Positions 34,982 through 47,219 of a stretch of 64,000 nucleotides of DNA are shown here, in pieces. Numbering within the stretch: position 1 is the stretch's first letter; each line of letters opens with the position of its first letter. The notes under the pieces are model-generated. The model was not told the origin of the DNA. It saw only the letters and a list, made by a program, of their open reading frames with translations, and searched no databases. The position numbers were made by a program, and so were the translations under genes. Source of the stretch: Garcia nutans (Eukaryota; Streptophyta; Magnoliopsida; Malpighiales; Euphorbiaceae); NCBI GenBank assembly GCA_947685225.1, contig CANTUV010000055.1, positions 8,629,501 to 8,693,500 on the forward strand, read 5' to 3'.

Positions 34982-36300
34982 ATGAGGACCAAAGCATATG
35001 CGAGGAGGAGCACACCTTCTTCGAGCTCTTCACCAAAACACCCTCGATTGATTGACGAGCATTCTAATGATGAATTTGATCACCACCACAGGGCTCCACA
35101 AGACCCATTCAAACTACCTAGTACCAAACTGAGGAGCCAATCACGTGTCCAAAAGGGGAGGTTCTTGGGAGAAACTTCAATAGTAGTTCACAATTTGAAT
35201 TTAGAATTTGATAATCCCAATGAGCAGCAGCAGTATAAACAAGTAAGTGAATTCTCCATACTTTCAGGTAAATACGTTCATTTCCCTTCTTTAGGTTCAT
35301 CGAAAATTATGACTGAATGTGTTGATCTGATTAGAGGTATTGGGTGGGAATCATTTTTTATGTTGGACAACCCAATTTTTACTGAGTTGGCTAGATAATT
35401 TTATGCAACATTTGATTTTGACAAAACTAATCAGTTTGATTTGACTACACCTAATTTGATTAAATTCATATTAATAGGTCAACAATTTAGTTTATATCTT
35501 ACCGAGTTTAATAAGACCTTGGGTTTCAATGAAAATGCTACTGCTTGTGATTTTTCTGATGATTTTAAAGCCTCTGATGTTTATTCTAATTTTTGTGAGA
35601 ATTTGCCTGCTCCATATGACTCTAGCAAATTGAAAGATTTATATTTTAGGGACTCTAGTTTTAAATATTTTCATATGTTCTTAACATACTCATTTTCGGA
35701 CAGAAAAGATGCACCGAGCTTGGTTTCAAAGACCAAACTATTTTTCTTATGGTGTATGACTAAGACAAGGAAGGTAAATTTAGGCTTTTGGTTAGCAAGT
35801 CAGTTTGCTAATGTCATTGCTTCTAAAAATCTTTGATTTTGGGCACTATTATTACTCAATTTGCTATTAGCACTCAGCTGCTTGATGTTGATACTACTGA
35901 CTTGCATTTGTCTTATAAGCTAATTCCATTGAATCTTTACACTTTGGATGAAATGGGACTGTTGCAGAAGGAAAATGGTCTATTGTCTATGATTCCTGCA
36001 GGACCCATTACTCCAAGAGATCAACGGGTTTTCTGAAAAAGCTTCACGGGCTATAACTCCTACCACTCCAATTCCTGCCACTACAACTCCTCCTTCTTCA
36101 TCAGATCAGGCGTTGTAACAAGCCATTCTTGAGAAACCTGATCATATAGAGAGGCGCATAGACAGTTTAGAACACAATTAGTCAGATTCGAGATCAAATC
36201 ATGGAAGTTGATTAGAGCCTTGTCAGATTATCCATGGTCTTACATTTTCGATATCTTTGGCTTCATTGACTATTCTAGCAGCCTAGTCTCCTTTACTGAT
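34982..36300 (+). pseudogene. Athila-1 ORF3 (post-pol, 'plant transposon protein' type)
   Basis: A post-pol gene of Athila elements, often called env-like or Athila ORF; its function is not established. The ATG at 34982 starts MRTKAYARRSTPSSSSSPKH, a basic Ser-rich N-terminus. The core has LIRGIGWESFFMLDNPIF, then past a stop IKFILIGQQFSLYLTEFNKT, KYFHMFLTYSFSDRKDA, LFFLWCMTKTRKVNLGFWLA and, in another frame, LLDVDTTDLHLSYKLIPLNL. A Pro/Thr-rich stretch and a charged segment (LEKPDHIERRIDSLEHN) end it near 36190-36300. The GWE motif, the RYxHRxx/LFFLxC block and the tail match the ORF3 of copy 2. Stops at 35396 and 35834 inactivate it. Confidence 0.7.
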
Positions 36301-37396
36301 ATCAAGAGAGTCCTTTATTTTTCACTTACTTTTGTTTCCTTTCTTGCTATATTTTTTTTACATTGAGGACACTGTGGATTCTAAGTGTGGGGGAGATTTG
36401 TTGAGATTTGAACCTATTTTTGGATGAATTTTGCTGCTAGAATAGTTGATTTGTTCATTGGTTTGGTTGCTTTTGAAGTTGTTGCACACTTTTCACTGTT
36501 TTTATTTGGATATAGATGATGCCTTATGTTTTTAGAAAATTTTTTGCTAAGTTCTAGATATGTTTCTTGAACTTTGTCACAGTTCTTGCATTTTATGATT
36601 TCTTAACCAAGCCCCATTTCACATGTTAATTAATTTGAATGTAACTTTTTGAATCTCAAACTATTTTAGCAATCTTAAGATTGATTAGTCTAGCTTGATT
36701 CTTGTTAATTCACTTGTTATGAGCAACTTTAATTAATACCAATTATTAGTATAAAATGTTTTGAGGACCTTTTATATGTGATGTTCTTATTTAATCAATT
36801 TAATTAGCTGGGATCATATAGTTAGGCTCGTTTCATTTGTCTTTAGTTGTGGTTGAAATGAGAAATATGTTGAGAACTAAGCAATAAAAAAAGAGCATAA
36901 AAAGTTAAAAAATAAACAATTTACTCCGCTTGTCAAAAGACTATTAGTAGAGCTAGTAGCCACTTGATTTTGTGACTAGTTGAGTAATCGAGTGCCAACA
37001 TCATAAATGTTTGCCCTTACTTCAAAAGGCTAGTGACGTGTCAGGCAAGCATAAAGGTGTTCAAAAGTAGTAAAAACAAGATTCTTGACACTGATTTTTA
37101 TATGACTTATAAATTAAATATTGACTTCTATATGTAACTAGCTTTCCACTTGGTAATTAATTATCGTCAAAGTAAAGCAAAATTCTTAATATTTTATATT
37201 TGATAATTCTATTGACTGAGTTGCTCATACTTATAAATTAGCGAGAAGATTGTTCTATAAATTTTTAATCTTTTGTTGCCACTTTGTTTGAGGTTATTTA
37301 AATGTTATAGTTTAAATTAAGAGTTAATGAATGTGGGGTAGTGCTTTTAAATTATAAAGTGCTCGAGGACAATCACAGTTCAAGTATGGGAGAATT
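36301..37396 (+). other. Athila-1 3' non-coding region with two purine-tract modules
   Basis: cattgaggacactgtggatt followed by ctaagtgtgggggagattt (36361-36403) lies about 1 kb upstream of the 3' LTR. A second version, ctcgaggacaatcacagttc then aagtatgggagaatt (37363-37396), adjoins the 3' LTR and is the working polypurine tract by position. The ~1 kb between is AT-rich and non-coding. Confidence 0.6.
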
Positions 37397-37832
37397 TGAT
37401 AGTGTACAAAATTAGCTAATATTTGCATGAATAATATAGCCTGGTGTTATATGAGTTTACTGATTTTGAGACATTTTTGCACAGGTTACAGCTAAAGGAG
37501 GAACAAAAGCTAAGTTGAAGAAAGTTGCAAAAAGTAGCTGAAAAAGAGCTGAAAACACCCCAAGAATAACCCTTAGGCAAGGCTTGTGCCCAAGGGTGGT
37601 CTGATAGTTGAAGATTTCACAGTCTAGCTGGGAAACCTGATTCATTTGGGACTCTTGAGATATGATTTTTTAGCAGATTTTCAGCGATATTAGGACTTAA
37701 TTATTTTCTTATTTAGTAGACATTAATGAGAAATTTTATTAAGTGTTAAATTCTATTTTATTTATATTTTATTTATTATTTTCCTAGTTAGGGTAGGAAA
37801 TAAAAAAAGGGATATAAAAGCTAATTTATTGG
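37397..37832 (+). repeat. 3' LTR of Athila-1, truncated just after the TATA box
   Basis: Matches 22424-22856 closely, including gatataaaag (37811-37820) and the following aatttattgg, then stops matching. The last ~900 bp of the LTR (R and U5) are missing. What follows is the promoter region of the PMD pseudogene. Confidence 0.85.
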
Positions 37833-38056
37833 TATTTTTAGCTATCCTTCATACTCTTGACTCTGAGTGAAAAGATATTTGATAGGAGTTAGAAAAATGT
37901 CTTTGAATAAATGATTTTGTCTCAACTGTTGTGTCTTTGGCCTTTGGCCTATAGTACCTTTGCTTGAGGCATTTGGTAAAATTTTCAAAGGTAGTGATGG
38001 GCCAGCCACTCCTTTTTTTATGTGCCATTAGAGTCTTACTCCCTCTCTCCTCAGCC

Positions 38057-38070
38057 TTTAAATACAAAAG
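38057..38070 (+). promoter_or_regulatory. Candidate TATA box of the PMD gene
   Basis: tttaaatacaaaag preceded by CT-rich ctccctctctcctcag and followed about 100 bp later by an ATG (38170) gives a plant-like core promoter. It could also be chance in AT-rich DNA. Confidence 0.35.
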
Positions 38071-38169
38071 CCACTTGATCTTTAGTTTCTTCTTCTTCCC
38101 ACTTGCTCTATTTTTTCTTTTCAACTCCTCTTCCGTTCTTCGCTCTCTTTTCTCTCATTGTTTGATCAC

Positions 38170-41100
38170 ATGGTTCGGAGTAAGAATCCAAGTAGCCATA
38201 TTCTAGAAGATGATGAATACATTCATTCCGCTCACAGCAAAAAGGCTTCTAAAAGTCCAGATGAGTTGGGTCTGTGTGCCGGTGAGTGAATCATTGTGTT
38301 GCCGCTCCACATTATAGATTAGTAAGCCTTCCATATCCTTCTTTTGGTTGTATCATTTTATTCATTGTTATCATAGTGATGGGGAGTTTTCATGCATCGT
38401 GCTTATAGTTTCTATCACCCATTTGGAACGGCTCGCTTGTCATTCTAGCAGTTCCGCCTGAAGGATCGATGGCTCACCAATCCCCCACTATTTTCTTCAT
38501 TCATCCTATAAAAGGTTATATGAAGATGTTAATTAATTAATTTTTATAGCCATATGTACTTCTCCCCGGGGTTCATTCATTGTTGTTTCCTTTATAGGTT
38601 AATGTCGGTAGTGTCCAGACAGGCGGTTCCATTAATGTGGCTGCCAAATGGTGGTATGTCTTGGATTTTGGGGTCAAATAGATTGTGTGGGATTTCAAAA
38701 CCTTTATTCATTGCTTGCCCCTTTATAACTTCCACACCAATAGGGGCTTGATCAAGGCCTTAACTGAGCGCTGGGTGGACTCTACCCACACTTTCCACTT
38801 TCAATTTGGTGAGTGTTAATGTATAATATTATATTTATTTAATTTATTTTTGAGTATATTTGTTATGATTTTGTTTAATTTTTAATTAAAATTTTAGTTT
38901 TAGTATTTTTACTTTAATAGTAGCTAAATTAATTAAATTTGTGATTTTAGGTCTTATTGTAACAAAAAAGGAAGCTTGGACTATTTTGAAAATATAATAT
39001 GAATTAGATATAGAAGAATTAAGAAATCTTTCTTGAACTAGATTTCTCTAGAGTTTTAGTTCCTAATCAATAGATATAATTTCTTCCTATTTAGAAGAGG
39101 ATTTTTCCCTATAAAAGGAAAGAAAATTTGAAGATTCTAGAGTCTAAAGAACAAGAGTCCAAGAAGAGAGTCCAAGGAGAAGAGCAAGAAGGAAGGACAT
39201 TGAGAAAAGAAGTTTATACAATTTTGAAGCCACAAACACCAAGATTCTTAATTCAAGTTCCAAGTTTGATTTTCTTATGCTTTTGAATTTGATTTATTAT
39301 CTTGGGTTTTCGAACAAAAGCACTATGAACTAAATTCCTTTTAGGGTTATCTTTGATGTAGCTTGAATTTTTATTTCTTTAATTATATCTAATTAAGTTT
39401 TCTTTACTTTTTTAATTGTTTATAATTGTACTTAATGCTTTCAATTAACTGGCCATTAATTGATTAATTAATTTTCTTATGATTAGTACAGAAAGAAAAT
39501 CTTAAGAATTGAATTTAATTATAAACAACATAAGAATATAGTTTGAACAAAAGTAAAATAAACTAACATATGGGAAGTTTCTAAGATTAATCAAAGATTT
39601 ATTTTTACATTCTTTAATTTATATTATAAAAGTTTAATAGAGATTAATGAATAGGTTTAGCATAGCTTGGGAGGGCATGTTAAATAATTAGGATTATTCT
39701 TTCCTTGCATAAGTAATTAAATTGATTGCAAATATATTTAATTAAAGAAGGTAGATTCAAGTGAACTCAAAATATACCCTAGCTTCAAATTTATTAGTCT
39801 TAATCTCTTAATTTTCCATCTATTTGTTCAATCCTAGTCATTTATTTTTTATTTCGTTTAATTATCAATTTAATTGGTGGTTGTCTAATTAATAGTAAAT
39901 TAACAAAATTTGGATACTTAGTCTTCAATCCTCGTGGAAATGATACTCACTCACTCTTTATTACTTGAATCAATTCCGTATACTTGTGAATTCTACACAT
40001 ATCAGTGAGATGATAATCTATCCTATAGATTTTACTAGCATCACTGGTATATGCTTTGCTGGAGAGTCCATTCCTTTTAATGTTAAGCCCTTAACAAGGG
40101 AGGAAGGAATTGCTTTATTGGGTTTTGAGTATCCTCAGAAGGACGATGGGCGCATCAAGTATGATGTCATACAATTGCACTAGACTTCGATATGGCATGG
40201 AGTCATTTGGACAAACCAGCAAAAGGAGAAATGTACTCATGGTTTTATACTTTTTTTTACTTTACTCCACTATTTTAGCTGATACCGAAGTAAGCGCTCC
40301 GACTCCTATTTTACAGGCACTGTCTGACCTTACTTGCGTTCCTGGCTTCAATTAGGGCAAGGTTGTCCTGGCTCACCTCTATCGAGGTTTGGACTAGCTT
40401 AGTCGACTTACTGATATATTGTGGCTTTCCTACAATCCTTAAGGTATGACTTTCCTTTACATCTTTCCATTATTATACATTGCCTAACTGATGATGATAT
40501 AGGTATGGGCATGGGAGCGTTATTTAGTTTTAACTCCCCATGTCAATGTCGAGTATTGGCAACCCTCGTTTCCTCATTTGGATGCATGGATGGAGGATAA
40601 GGACAAACTCAATGTTGCTAATCAATTCACTACTTATCGTGCTATCCTTGACCAACTCTCTTAGGAATCTATAAGAACAAAATAAAACTATTAATTATTA
40701 CAAATGTACACATTGTTAATCTTACCTGATGTCCTCAAATTGCTAGGTTGACTTGGCATGGTGGGGAGATGACTTTCGCAATGAGGAAATTAAATGGACT
40801 GGGGTGATGAATGAAGCACTATCTCTTCACCACTCCTATTTTCTTATAGTCAATCATGTTACAAACAACTGGTATATGGGCGAACGTGTGTAGGATTGGT
40901 GGTTGGTCCTGACTGTCAGCATATGCCTATGGACCCTCCTTTGTTGATGTTTTCTGCCGGTGACTTAGATCTCGATGATTGGAGGATGGACCACCTTGGC
41001 AACAATGCTGAAGATTTCTTACTGCCCTTCGACAAAGGAGCTTATCACAGTTTCATTGATTGTGAGCTTCTTCACATGGATTTAACACATCAACATAGAG

Positions 41101-41226
41101 TTGAGGCAGCTACTGCTCCTTATGTCAGGCAAAGAGGTGGTGAAATTACTTTGCCTACTCGTTCTCGAGTTCAGGATCCTTCCCCATAGGTATTTTGCTT
41201 CCTTTATCCTTCTCTTTCAATACTTA
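38170..41226 (+). pseudogene. Plant mobile domain (PMD, MAIN-like) gene, 5' part
   Basis: PMD proteins occur in plant nuclear silencing factors and in transposons. Exon 1 (38170-38281) starts MVRSKNPSSHILEDDEYIHS and ends in a donor, g|gtgagt. The PMD core starts in 38590-38813: GLIKALTERWVDSTHTFHFQ matches the 'LI.ALvErW..eTHTFH...GE' signature. A solo LTR then splits it, and the frame resumes MIIYPIDFTSITGICFAGES (40008). FFLLYSTILADTEV (40240) and, after a stop, AHLYRGLD are followed by an exon beginning VWAWERYLVLTPHVNVEYWQ (40503) and another with VDLAWWGDDFRNEEIKWTG (40749). Stops at 38681, 40181, 40353 and 40662, with splice-like changes of frame, indicate decay, though some may be introns. 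A copia element cuts the gene at 41227. Confidence 0.65.
38814..40004 (+). mobile_element. Solo LTR (1191 bp) in the PMD coding exon
   Basis: It begins tgttaatgtataatatt and ends attctacacatatca. The 5-bp target gtgag is duplicated perfectly (38809-38813, 40005-40009). A TATA box tataaaag lies at 39110-39117 in plus orientation. The insertion falls between the conserved Gly-Glu and the following Met of the PMD signature, so the gene was hit in an exon. The family was not identified. Confidence 0.85.
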
Positions 41227-42459
41227 TGTTAGCAAAACCCTTAGCATAGTTATTCTATTTTTTATCACAGGGAATCAAATTGAATTAAACTAACACTTGT
41301 ATCAAGTTGCATTTTTGCAGAAAGTTATTTTTTTAAAGAAATCTTGACAAGTCATATTGGACCATATAGAAGCCCGATCGGACCATTGATGTCCAAATGA
41401 GAAAAATTACACATAAAGTTTCACGGTGGAGAGTACTCCCAAAATCTCACTGTACAACCCTCAGTCTGCTCGGACCATGTACAAGTCTAACCGGACCATC
41501 AGCTATGAGGCAATTCACACAAAAAGTTTCATGGTCAGAAGTACTTCTATTTTCTCAGAGTACCAAAGAATCCTAACTGGACCTCAAGGAATCCCGACTG
41601 GACCTTTGAAGCAGATTTTGTCAAATCATCTAGTAGAGTTTTTGACCAAAGGTAAGCCCAAAAATTGAATGGACCTTACAAGAGTCCAGCCGGACTAGAT
41701 GTAAGTCCGACTGAACTCTTTAAAAATAATTCAAATCAAAAACCGTTGCATCTCTACTCAATAAGTGGAAGCCACGTGTACCAACCTTTGGAAGAGCATT
41801 AATCAGAATTTCAAATATTTCTATCGGACCTCCAATATTTTGACCGACATTCATTAATTCCGACAATACCAAGGCTAGTCTGACCATGAAATTGCTCTGG
41901 CAAACAAATTAGTGGAAGACAAGAATCAAACATATTGGACTCGACCTCAAAAGGCAATTTCATGGCTAGGAGACTATACATACCTCAATAAACTTCATTT
42001 TTATGGAACATATTGATTGTAATAGCCAATTTTAACCTTTTTCATTTCTTTGCATCAAAATTACATTCGTATTGAGTGAGTGTTGGGTATGAGCATTAAA
42101 CACCATCATAAGTTTGATTGTGAGCTTAGAAATACTTAGGTTGTGAGAGTGAGCCTAGAAAAACTCTTTTAAGGGTTGTGAGGATTGATCTCAAGCCATT
42201 ATACTAGTTTGTAATGAGCTAGAGAAAATACCAAGTTAGATTTAAGATTGTAAAAACTCAAAGCTAATACAAGTTGTTAAGGAAGTGGATGTAGGATCAA
42301 GGTAAATCCGAACCACTATAAATCTCTGTGTTCCTTGTTCTATTCTCTACTTAATCTTCTTCTACATCTTCGACATTTCTTATTTTTGATTTTTGAATTT
42401 ACCATTACTTTTCAAACCAACCAATTCACCCCCCTCTTGGTTGCTATCTTAGGACAACA
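41227..42459 (+). repeat. 5' LTR of the SIRE-like element (1233 bp)
   Basis: Ends TG...CA. Many degenerate copies of the palindrome-like motif AGTCCGACCGGACC occupy 41370-41890 (e.g. cccgatcggacc, cagccggactagatgtaagt). A TATA-like ctatacatacctc is at 41974. Confidence 0.9.
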
Positions 42460-42461
42460 AT

Positions 42462-42472
42462 TGGTATCAGAG
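42462..42472 (+). other. Primer binding site, tRNA-iMet
   Basis: TGGTATCAGAG lies two bases after the 5' LTR. It is the standard copia primer site, complementary to the 3' end of initiator tRNA-Met. Confidence 0.92.
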
Positions 42473-42513
42473 TTAGTAAATTTCTTAAATTTAATTGCAA
42501 AATTTGATCCAAA

Positions 42514-44224
42514 ATGGAAATCATTCCACCAATAAACACCTCTACCCATAGAAACCTAAATTCATTCTTTATACTTTATTTTGATAGAACGGATTATTCC
42601 TATTGGAAACACAAAATGTATTTATTCCTAGATAGTGAAGGAATTGAGTTATGGGATTTTGTTAAGAATGAGTGGAAACCTCCTACTCATGAAGTTGAAG
42701 GCGTCCAAGTTTCTCTTCCTAAATCATAAAGGACAAGTGCCAATCTGAAAGATCGGTTTAAGAACAATAAAGCGGCCTCCATCTGAATGAATTCTATATC
42801 AAGAAAAGAAGGTGGGAGAGTCCAACATCTCACTTGTGCATATTGCATTTGGAAAACCCTTAAGAACTATCATATCAAAAGTTTCTTCTATTGAAAAGGC
42901 TTATGATCTTAGCACCTTGAGAACCGATGAATTTGTGGGAAAGCTACTCACTTTTGAACTACACAATGAAAAGGAAGAAGAACGAGGTGAGAAAGAGAAA
43001 AGGATACCAATAGCTCTCAAGAAAATCAAAGAAGTTGAGAGCTCAAGTAATGAAGATAGTGAAGATGAAGAAGAAATGGCAATGTTTTCAAAAAGAATAA
43101 GTGATTAGAAGAAAAAGAGAAGATTGGAAGCTAACAAAGCTACATTTTCTAAATCCTCTTTCAAAGATAAAGATAAAAAGAATGAAGTGAAATGCTATAA
43201 ATATGGCAAGTTCGGTCACAACAAATCGGATTGCTTCAAGTTGAAGAACAAAAAGAAGTGGGATAAAGAAAAAAAAATCATTCAAAGCTACATGGGATGA
43301 CTCTTCCTCAAGTGAAGACGAAGAAGAAAAGAAGGAAGGAATTGCAAATCTATGTCTCATGGCTATTGAGGATGACTCCAATGAGGTAGGTACTCAATCC
43401 TTGAATTTAATTGCATATGATAATGATGTTGATGATGCTTTAGATGATAGTGATTTAATTGAACATATGAACCTTAGAGTGGAAAAGTATTATTCTAAAA
43501 TAAAATTTTATAAGGATAAATATTCTAATCTAGAAAATGATTTTGTGTGCTTAAAAAATTCTATATTAGAATTAAAGATCTCAAATGAACAATTGTTAAA
43601 ATCAATAGATGAAATGAATAAAAATTCACATAGCTTAGAAAATGTAATCAATGAAAATAAAATTTTGAAAATTGAACTAAAAGAACTAAAAGAATCAATT
43701 TCAAAATTTCATAAGGGAAAAAGGCATTAGACACATTGATAGATAATCAAAGGTCACCCTCTTTAAAACATGGTTTAGGATTCAAAGGTTCATCCATCAA
43801 TACATCTAATGCGCCAACATTTGTAAAAGCATATATAACTCAAACATCTAGTATTGAAGTTGTAAAAAACACTAATGCATAAACCAAACCTAAAATTCCT
43901 AAAAGGATTCTATTGGGTTCACAAGGCTCTAGAACTAAAGTTTTAAGAGAAAACCATACATTCATATATACAAGGAATGTACATAAATATAAAAATGCAC
44001 AAAAACAAATTCATTCAACACATACTTGCAATTAGGTGCATAGTTCATTGAATTTCAATAAGAAAATGCATAATTATAGAACCTTATATCAATGCACATA
44101 TTATATGAAATTTGGACATAAAAGCACATTTTGCTACATTAGGAATGCTCATCTCAAATTAGAAGATCCTTCTACTACTACCCCTCAAGGACCCAATTTC
44201 ATTTGGGTACCCAAAAGAAGATGA
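42514..44224 (+). pseudogene. SIRE-like gag, broken
   Basis: Structural and RNA-binding protein. ATG at 42514: MEIIPPINTSTHRNLNSF, then FDRTDYSYWKHKMYLFLDSE, the usual gag start (DUF4219/UBN2 type). A stop at 42727 and a gap to 42812 interrupt it. 42830-43108 holds KVSSIEKAYDLSTLRTDEFV and an acidic stretch. The first knuckle CYKYGKFGHNKSDC (43193-43234) has Cys2 as Tyr. A long coiled coil fills 43440-43720 (LENDFVCLKNSILELKISNE). The second knuckle CTYYMKFGHKSTFC (44093-44134) also has Cys2 as Tyr. QGPNFIWVPKRR closes it before protease. Confidence 0.8.
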
Positions 44225-45400
44225 GCATTATTATTTTGTAGGTATGCCTAAAATCTACTATAAATGAGAGCAATTGGCTTGTGGATAGTGGATGCTCAAG
44301 GTATATGATGAGCATGCAAAGTTTTTCATGACACTCACTTACAAGCATGGAGGTAATGTCACTTTTGGAAATAATGCTAAATGTAAGATTATTGACATTG
44401 ACTCCATTGGCATGCTTAGTAAAAATTTGATTGAAAATATATGGCTTGTTAATGGGTTGAAATATAATTTGCTTAGTGTAAGTTAACTATGTGATAAAGG
44501 ATATGATGTAAGCTTTGACTCTAAAGGATGTAAAGTTATCAATTCAAATGGTCAAATTGCATTCAAAGGAGTTTGAATTAGCAATACATATAAAATCGAC
44601 TTGCATTCCAATAATGCATTTGAATGTTTAATTACCTTGAGTAATGATGCTGGGTTATAGTATAAAAGATATAGAACATGTGAACCTTTTTAATTTGGTA
44701 AGCAACACAAAAGTTCAATCAAATCTAAAAATCATGTAAGCACTTTTAGACCCTTAGAACTCATTCACCTGGATTTTTATGGGCCAAATAGAGTTGCTAG
44801 CTTACGTGGCAAGTTATATGCATTTTTACTTGTTAATGATTACTCAATATTTACATGGGTAAATTTCTTAGCTCAAAAGAATGAAGCTTTTAATCATTTT
44901 AAAATATTTGCAAAAAGAGTTCAAAATGAAAAGGCTATGTAATTACATCTATTAGAAGTGATCATGGTAAAGAATTTGAAAATGAAAATTTTGAAAAATT
45001 TTACAATGAATTCGGTATTTCATATAAATTTTAAGCTCCTAGAACACCACAACAAAATGGTGTGGTTGAAAGGAAAAATAGAACTTTGGTTGAATTTTCT
45101 AGGACAATGCTCAATGAGTATGATTCACCAACTTGCTCTTGGGTGGAAGCTGTTAATATCGTTTGTTATATTTCAAATCATGTTTACAAAAGGTATTTAG
45201 TAAATAAAACTTCTTATAAGCTATGGAATGGAAGAATACCCAAAATTTCATATCTTAGAGTATTTAGATGCAAATGCTTTATATTGAACACCAAGGATAA
45301 TCTTGGAAAATTTTCATCCAAATTGGATGAAGACATATTTTTAGGATATTAATCATCTAGCAAAACATATAGGGTATTTAATAAGAAAACATTAGTAGTT
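44225..45400 (+). pseudogene. SIRE-like protease and integrase, broken
   Basis: WLVDSGCSRYMM (44277) is the copia protease active site DSG. NVTFGNNAKCKIIDIDSIG and NLIENIWLVNGLKYNLLSVS (44360-44486) follow. Integrase has LELIHLDFYGPNRVASLRGK (first Asp, 44768), VITSIRSDHGKEFENENFEK in a shifted frame (second Asp, ~44957) and RTPQQNGVVERKNRTLVEFS (Glu, 45043-45100), so the three catalytic residues persist although the frame does not. LRVFRCKCFILNTKDNLGKF and DEDIFLGY end it at 45352. Confidence 0.85.
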
Positions 45401-47115
45401 AAATAATCAATGCACATTGTCTTTGATGAAACCTTTAAACTTGATCAAAGGAAATGTAGTACTCTTGATGTTTTTATAGGTACATTTGAACAACAAGAAA
45501 TAATTGATGTCCTAAAGAATAATCATGATGGAAAGAAGAAGATTCTCAAGAGCTACCCAAAGATTGGCAATACAGAAGGACCATCCAAAAGAACTCATCA
45601 TTAGTGAAACATCAAAGGGAATAACTACTAGATCCAAATTTAAACACTTAAATGTTAATGTTCCATCTATTTCTCAAATTGAGCCAAGGACCATTGAGGA
45701 GGCTCTTAGTGATGAATGTTGGGTGATTATAATGCAAGATGAAATCAACTAATTTGAGAGAAATAATGTATGGGAACTTATTCCTAGACCTAAAGACCAT
45801 CCAATTATAGGATGTAAATGGGTATATAGGAATAAAATTGATGAAAAATGGTCTCATTACTAGAAACAATGCTAGATTGGTAGCCAAATGCTATAACCAA
45901 GAGGAAGGTATTGACTATGATGAGACATTTGCCCCTGTTGCTAGATTGGAAGCTATTAGGATACTGCTTGCATTTGCATATCACATGAATTTTAAACTTT
46001 TCAAATGGATGTTAAGAGTGCATTTCTAAATGGGTTCATTAATGAGGAAGTTTATGTTGAACAACCTCCCGATTTGGAAGATTATAAAATTCCAAATCAT
46101 ATTTTTAAACTTACCAAGGCACTATATGGATTGAAACAAGCTCCAAGAGCTTAGCATGATAGACTTAGTACATATTTGCTTGAAAATGGCTTTTCAAAAG
46201 GTAAAGTTGACACAACTCTTTTTGTTAAAAAGAGTAATTATAACATTTTGATTGAATAAATTTTTGTTGATGACATTATAGTTGGTGCTACTAATGAATC
46301 TTTGTACAAGGAATTTATTTCTTATATGACTAGGGAATTTGAAATGAGCATGATGAGTGATCTCAAATTCTTCCTTAGACTACAAATCAAACAATGCAAC
46401 GATGGAATCTTCATCATCATCCAAGTACACAAAGGAACTCCTCAAGAAATTTGGAATAGATGGTTGTAAGACTAGCAAAACTCTAATGAGCACATCTTTG
46501 AAACTTGGCAAAGATGAAAGTGGTAAGGTAGTAGATGAGAAGAAATATCGATGTATTATTTTATCACTACTTTACTTAACCGCTTATAGACCCAATATAA
46601 TATATAGTGCATGTTTGTGTGCTAGATTTCAATCATGCCTTAAAGAATCACACTTGAATGCCACTAAAAGAATTTTGAAATACTTGAAAGGTACATTGCA
46701 TTTAGGATTTTGGTATCCTAGAAATACATCATTTGACATTTTAGGTCTTTCAAATGTGGATTACGCTGGTAGTCTTTTGGATAGAAAAAGCATGACTAGG
46801 GCATGTCATTTTCTTGGTGAATGCCTAGTTTCATGGTTTAGCAAGAAACAAGTGTCGGTTACTTTGTCTACCATGGAAGCCGAATATGTTGCTGCTTATA
46901 TTTGTTGTACTCAAGTTCTTTGGATGAAAAAACAATTGCTTCATTATGGAAAATCTTTTGATCACATTCCCATTAAATGTGATAATACTAGTGCAGTTAA
47001 CCTATCCAAAAATCTAATCCAACATTCTAGGTCAAAACATATAGATATTAGGCACCATTTCTTAAGGGACAATGTTCAAAACCAAAATGTTGTCTTAGAA
47101 TTCATTGATACATAA
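45401..47115 (+). pseudogene. SIRE-like reverse transcriptase and RNase H, broken
   Basis: RT: ISQIEPRTIEEALSDECWVI (45672), [20 protein letters not shown] (45757), [20 protein letters not shown] (45893) in another frame, [20 protein letters not shown] (46009), [18 protein letters not shown], then a stop directly before the FVDD catalytic box at 46263. RNase H runs from 46440 to 47115: RPNIIYSACLCARFQSCLKE, then GLSNVDYAGSLLDRKS with the first catalytic Asp of the usual SDAD turned to Asn (46753-46755), SWFSKKQVSVTLSTMEAEYV and HIDIRHHFLRDNV. A stop at 47113 precedes NQLADIFTKPL. It is inactive. Confidence 0.88.
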
Positions 47116-47219
47116 AACCAACTTGCTGACATCTTTACAAAACCCTTAAATGAAGAAAGGTTAAACTTTATTAGGCAACATTTAGGAATGATGGATGGAA
47201 GTACCATATTGTAGGACTT

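Larger units (their letters stand above)
22424..37832 (+). mobile_element. Athila-like Ty3 retrotransposon, copy 1, with nested insertions and truncated 3' LTR
   Basis: Two LTR ends share TGATAGTGT(G/A)CAAAATTAGC (22424 and 37397). A tRNA-Asp type primer site follows the 5' LTR (23765). Gag, protease, RT, RNase H and integrase are of the Athila type and all degraded. A post-pol ORF3 (34982-36300) and a purine-rich stretch precede the 3' LTR. Two solo LTRs are nested inside (23821-25864, 28117-30661). The 3' LTR matches the 5' LTR only to 37832, so the right end is deleted or replaced and no target duplication can be read. Confidence 0.85.

Noticed and set aside
34982..36300. Calling ORF3 a viral envelope gene
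   Set aside because: No signal peptide, membrane span or cleavage-site-like feature is visible in any of the three copies.
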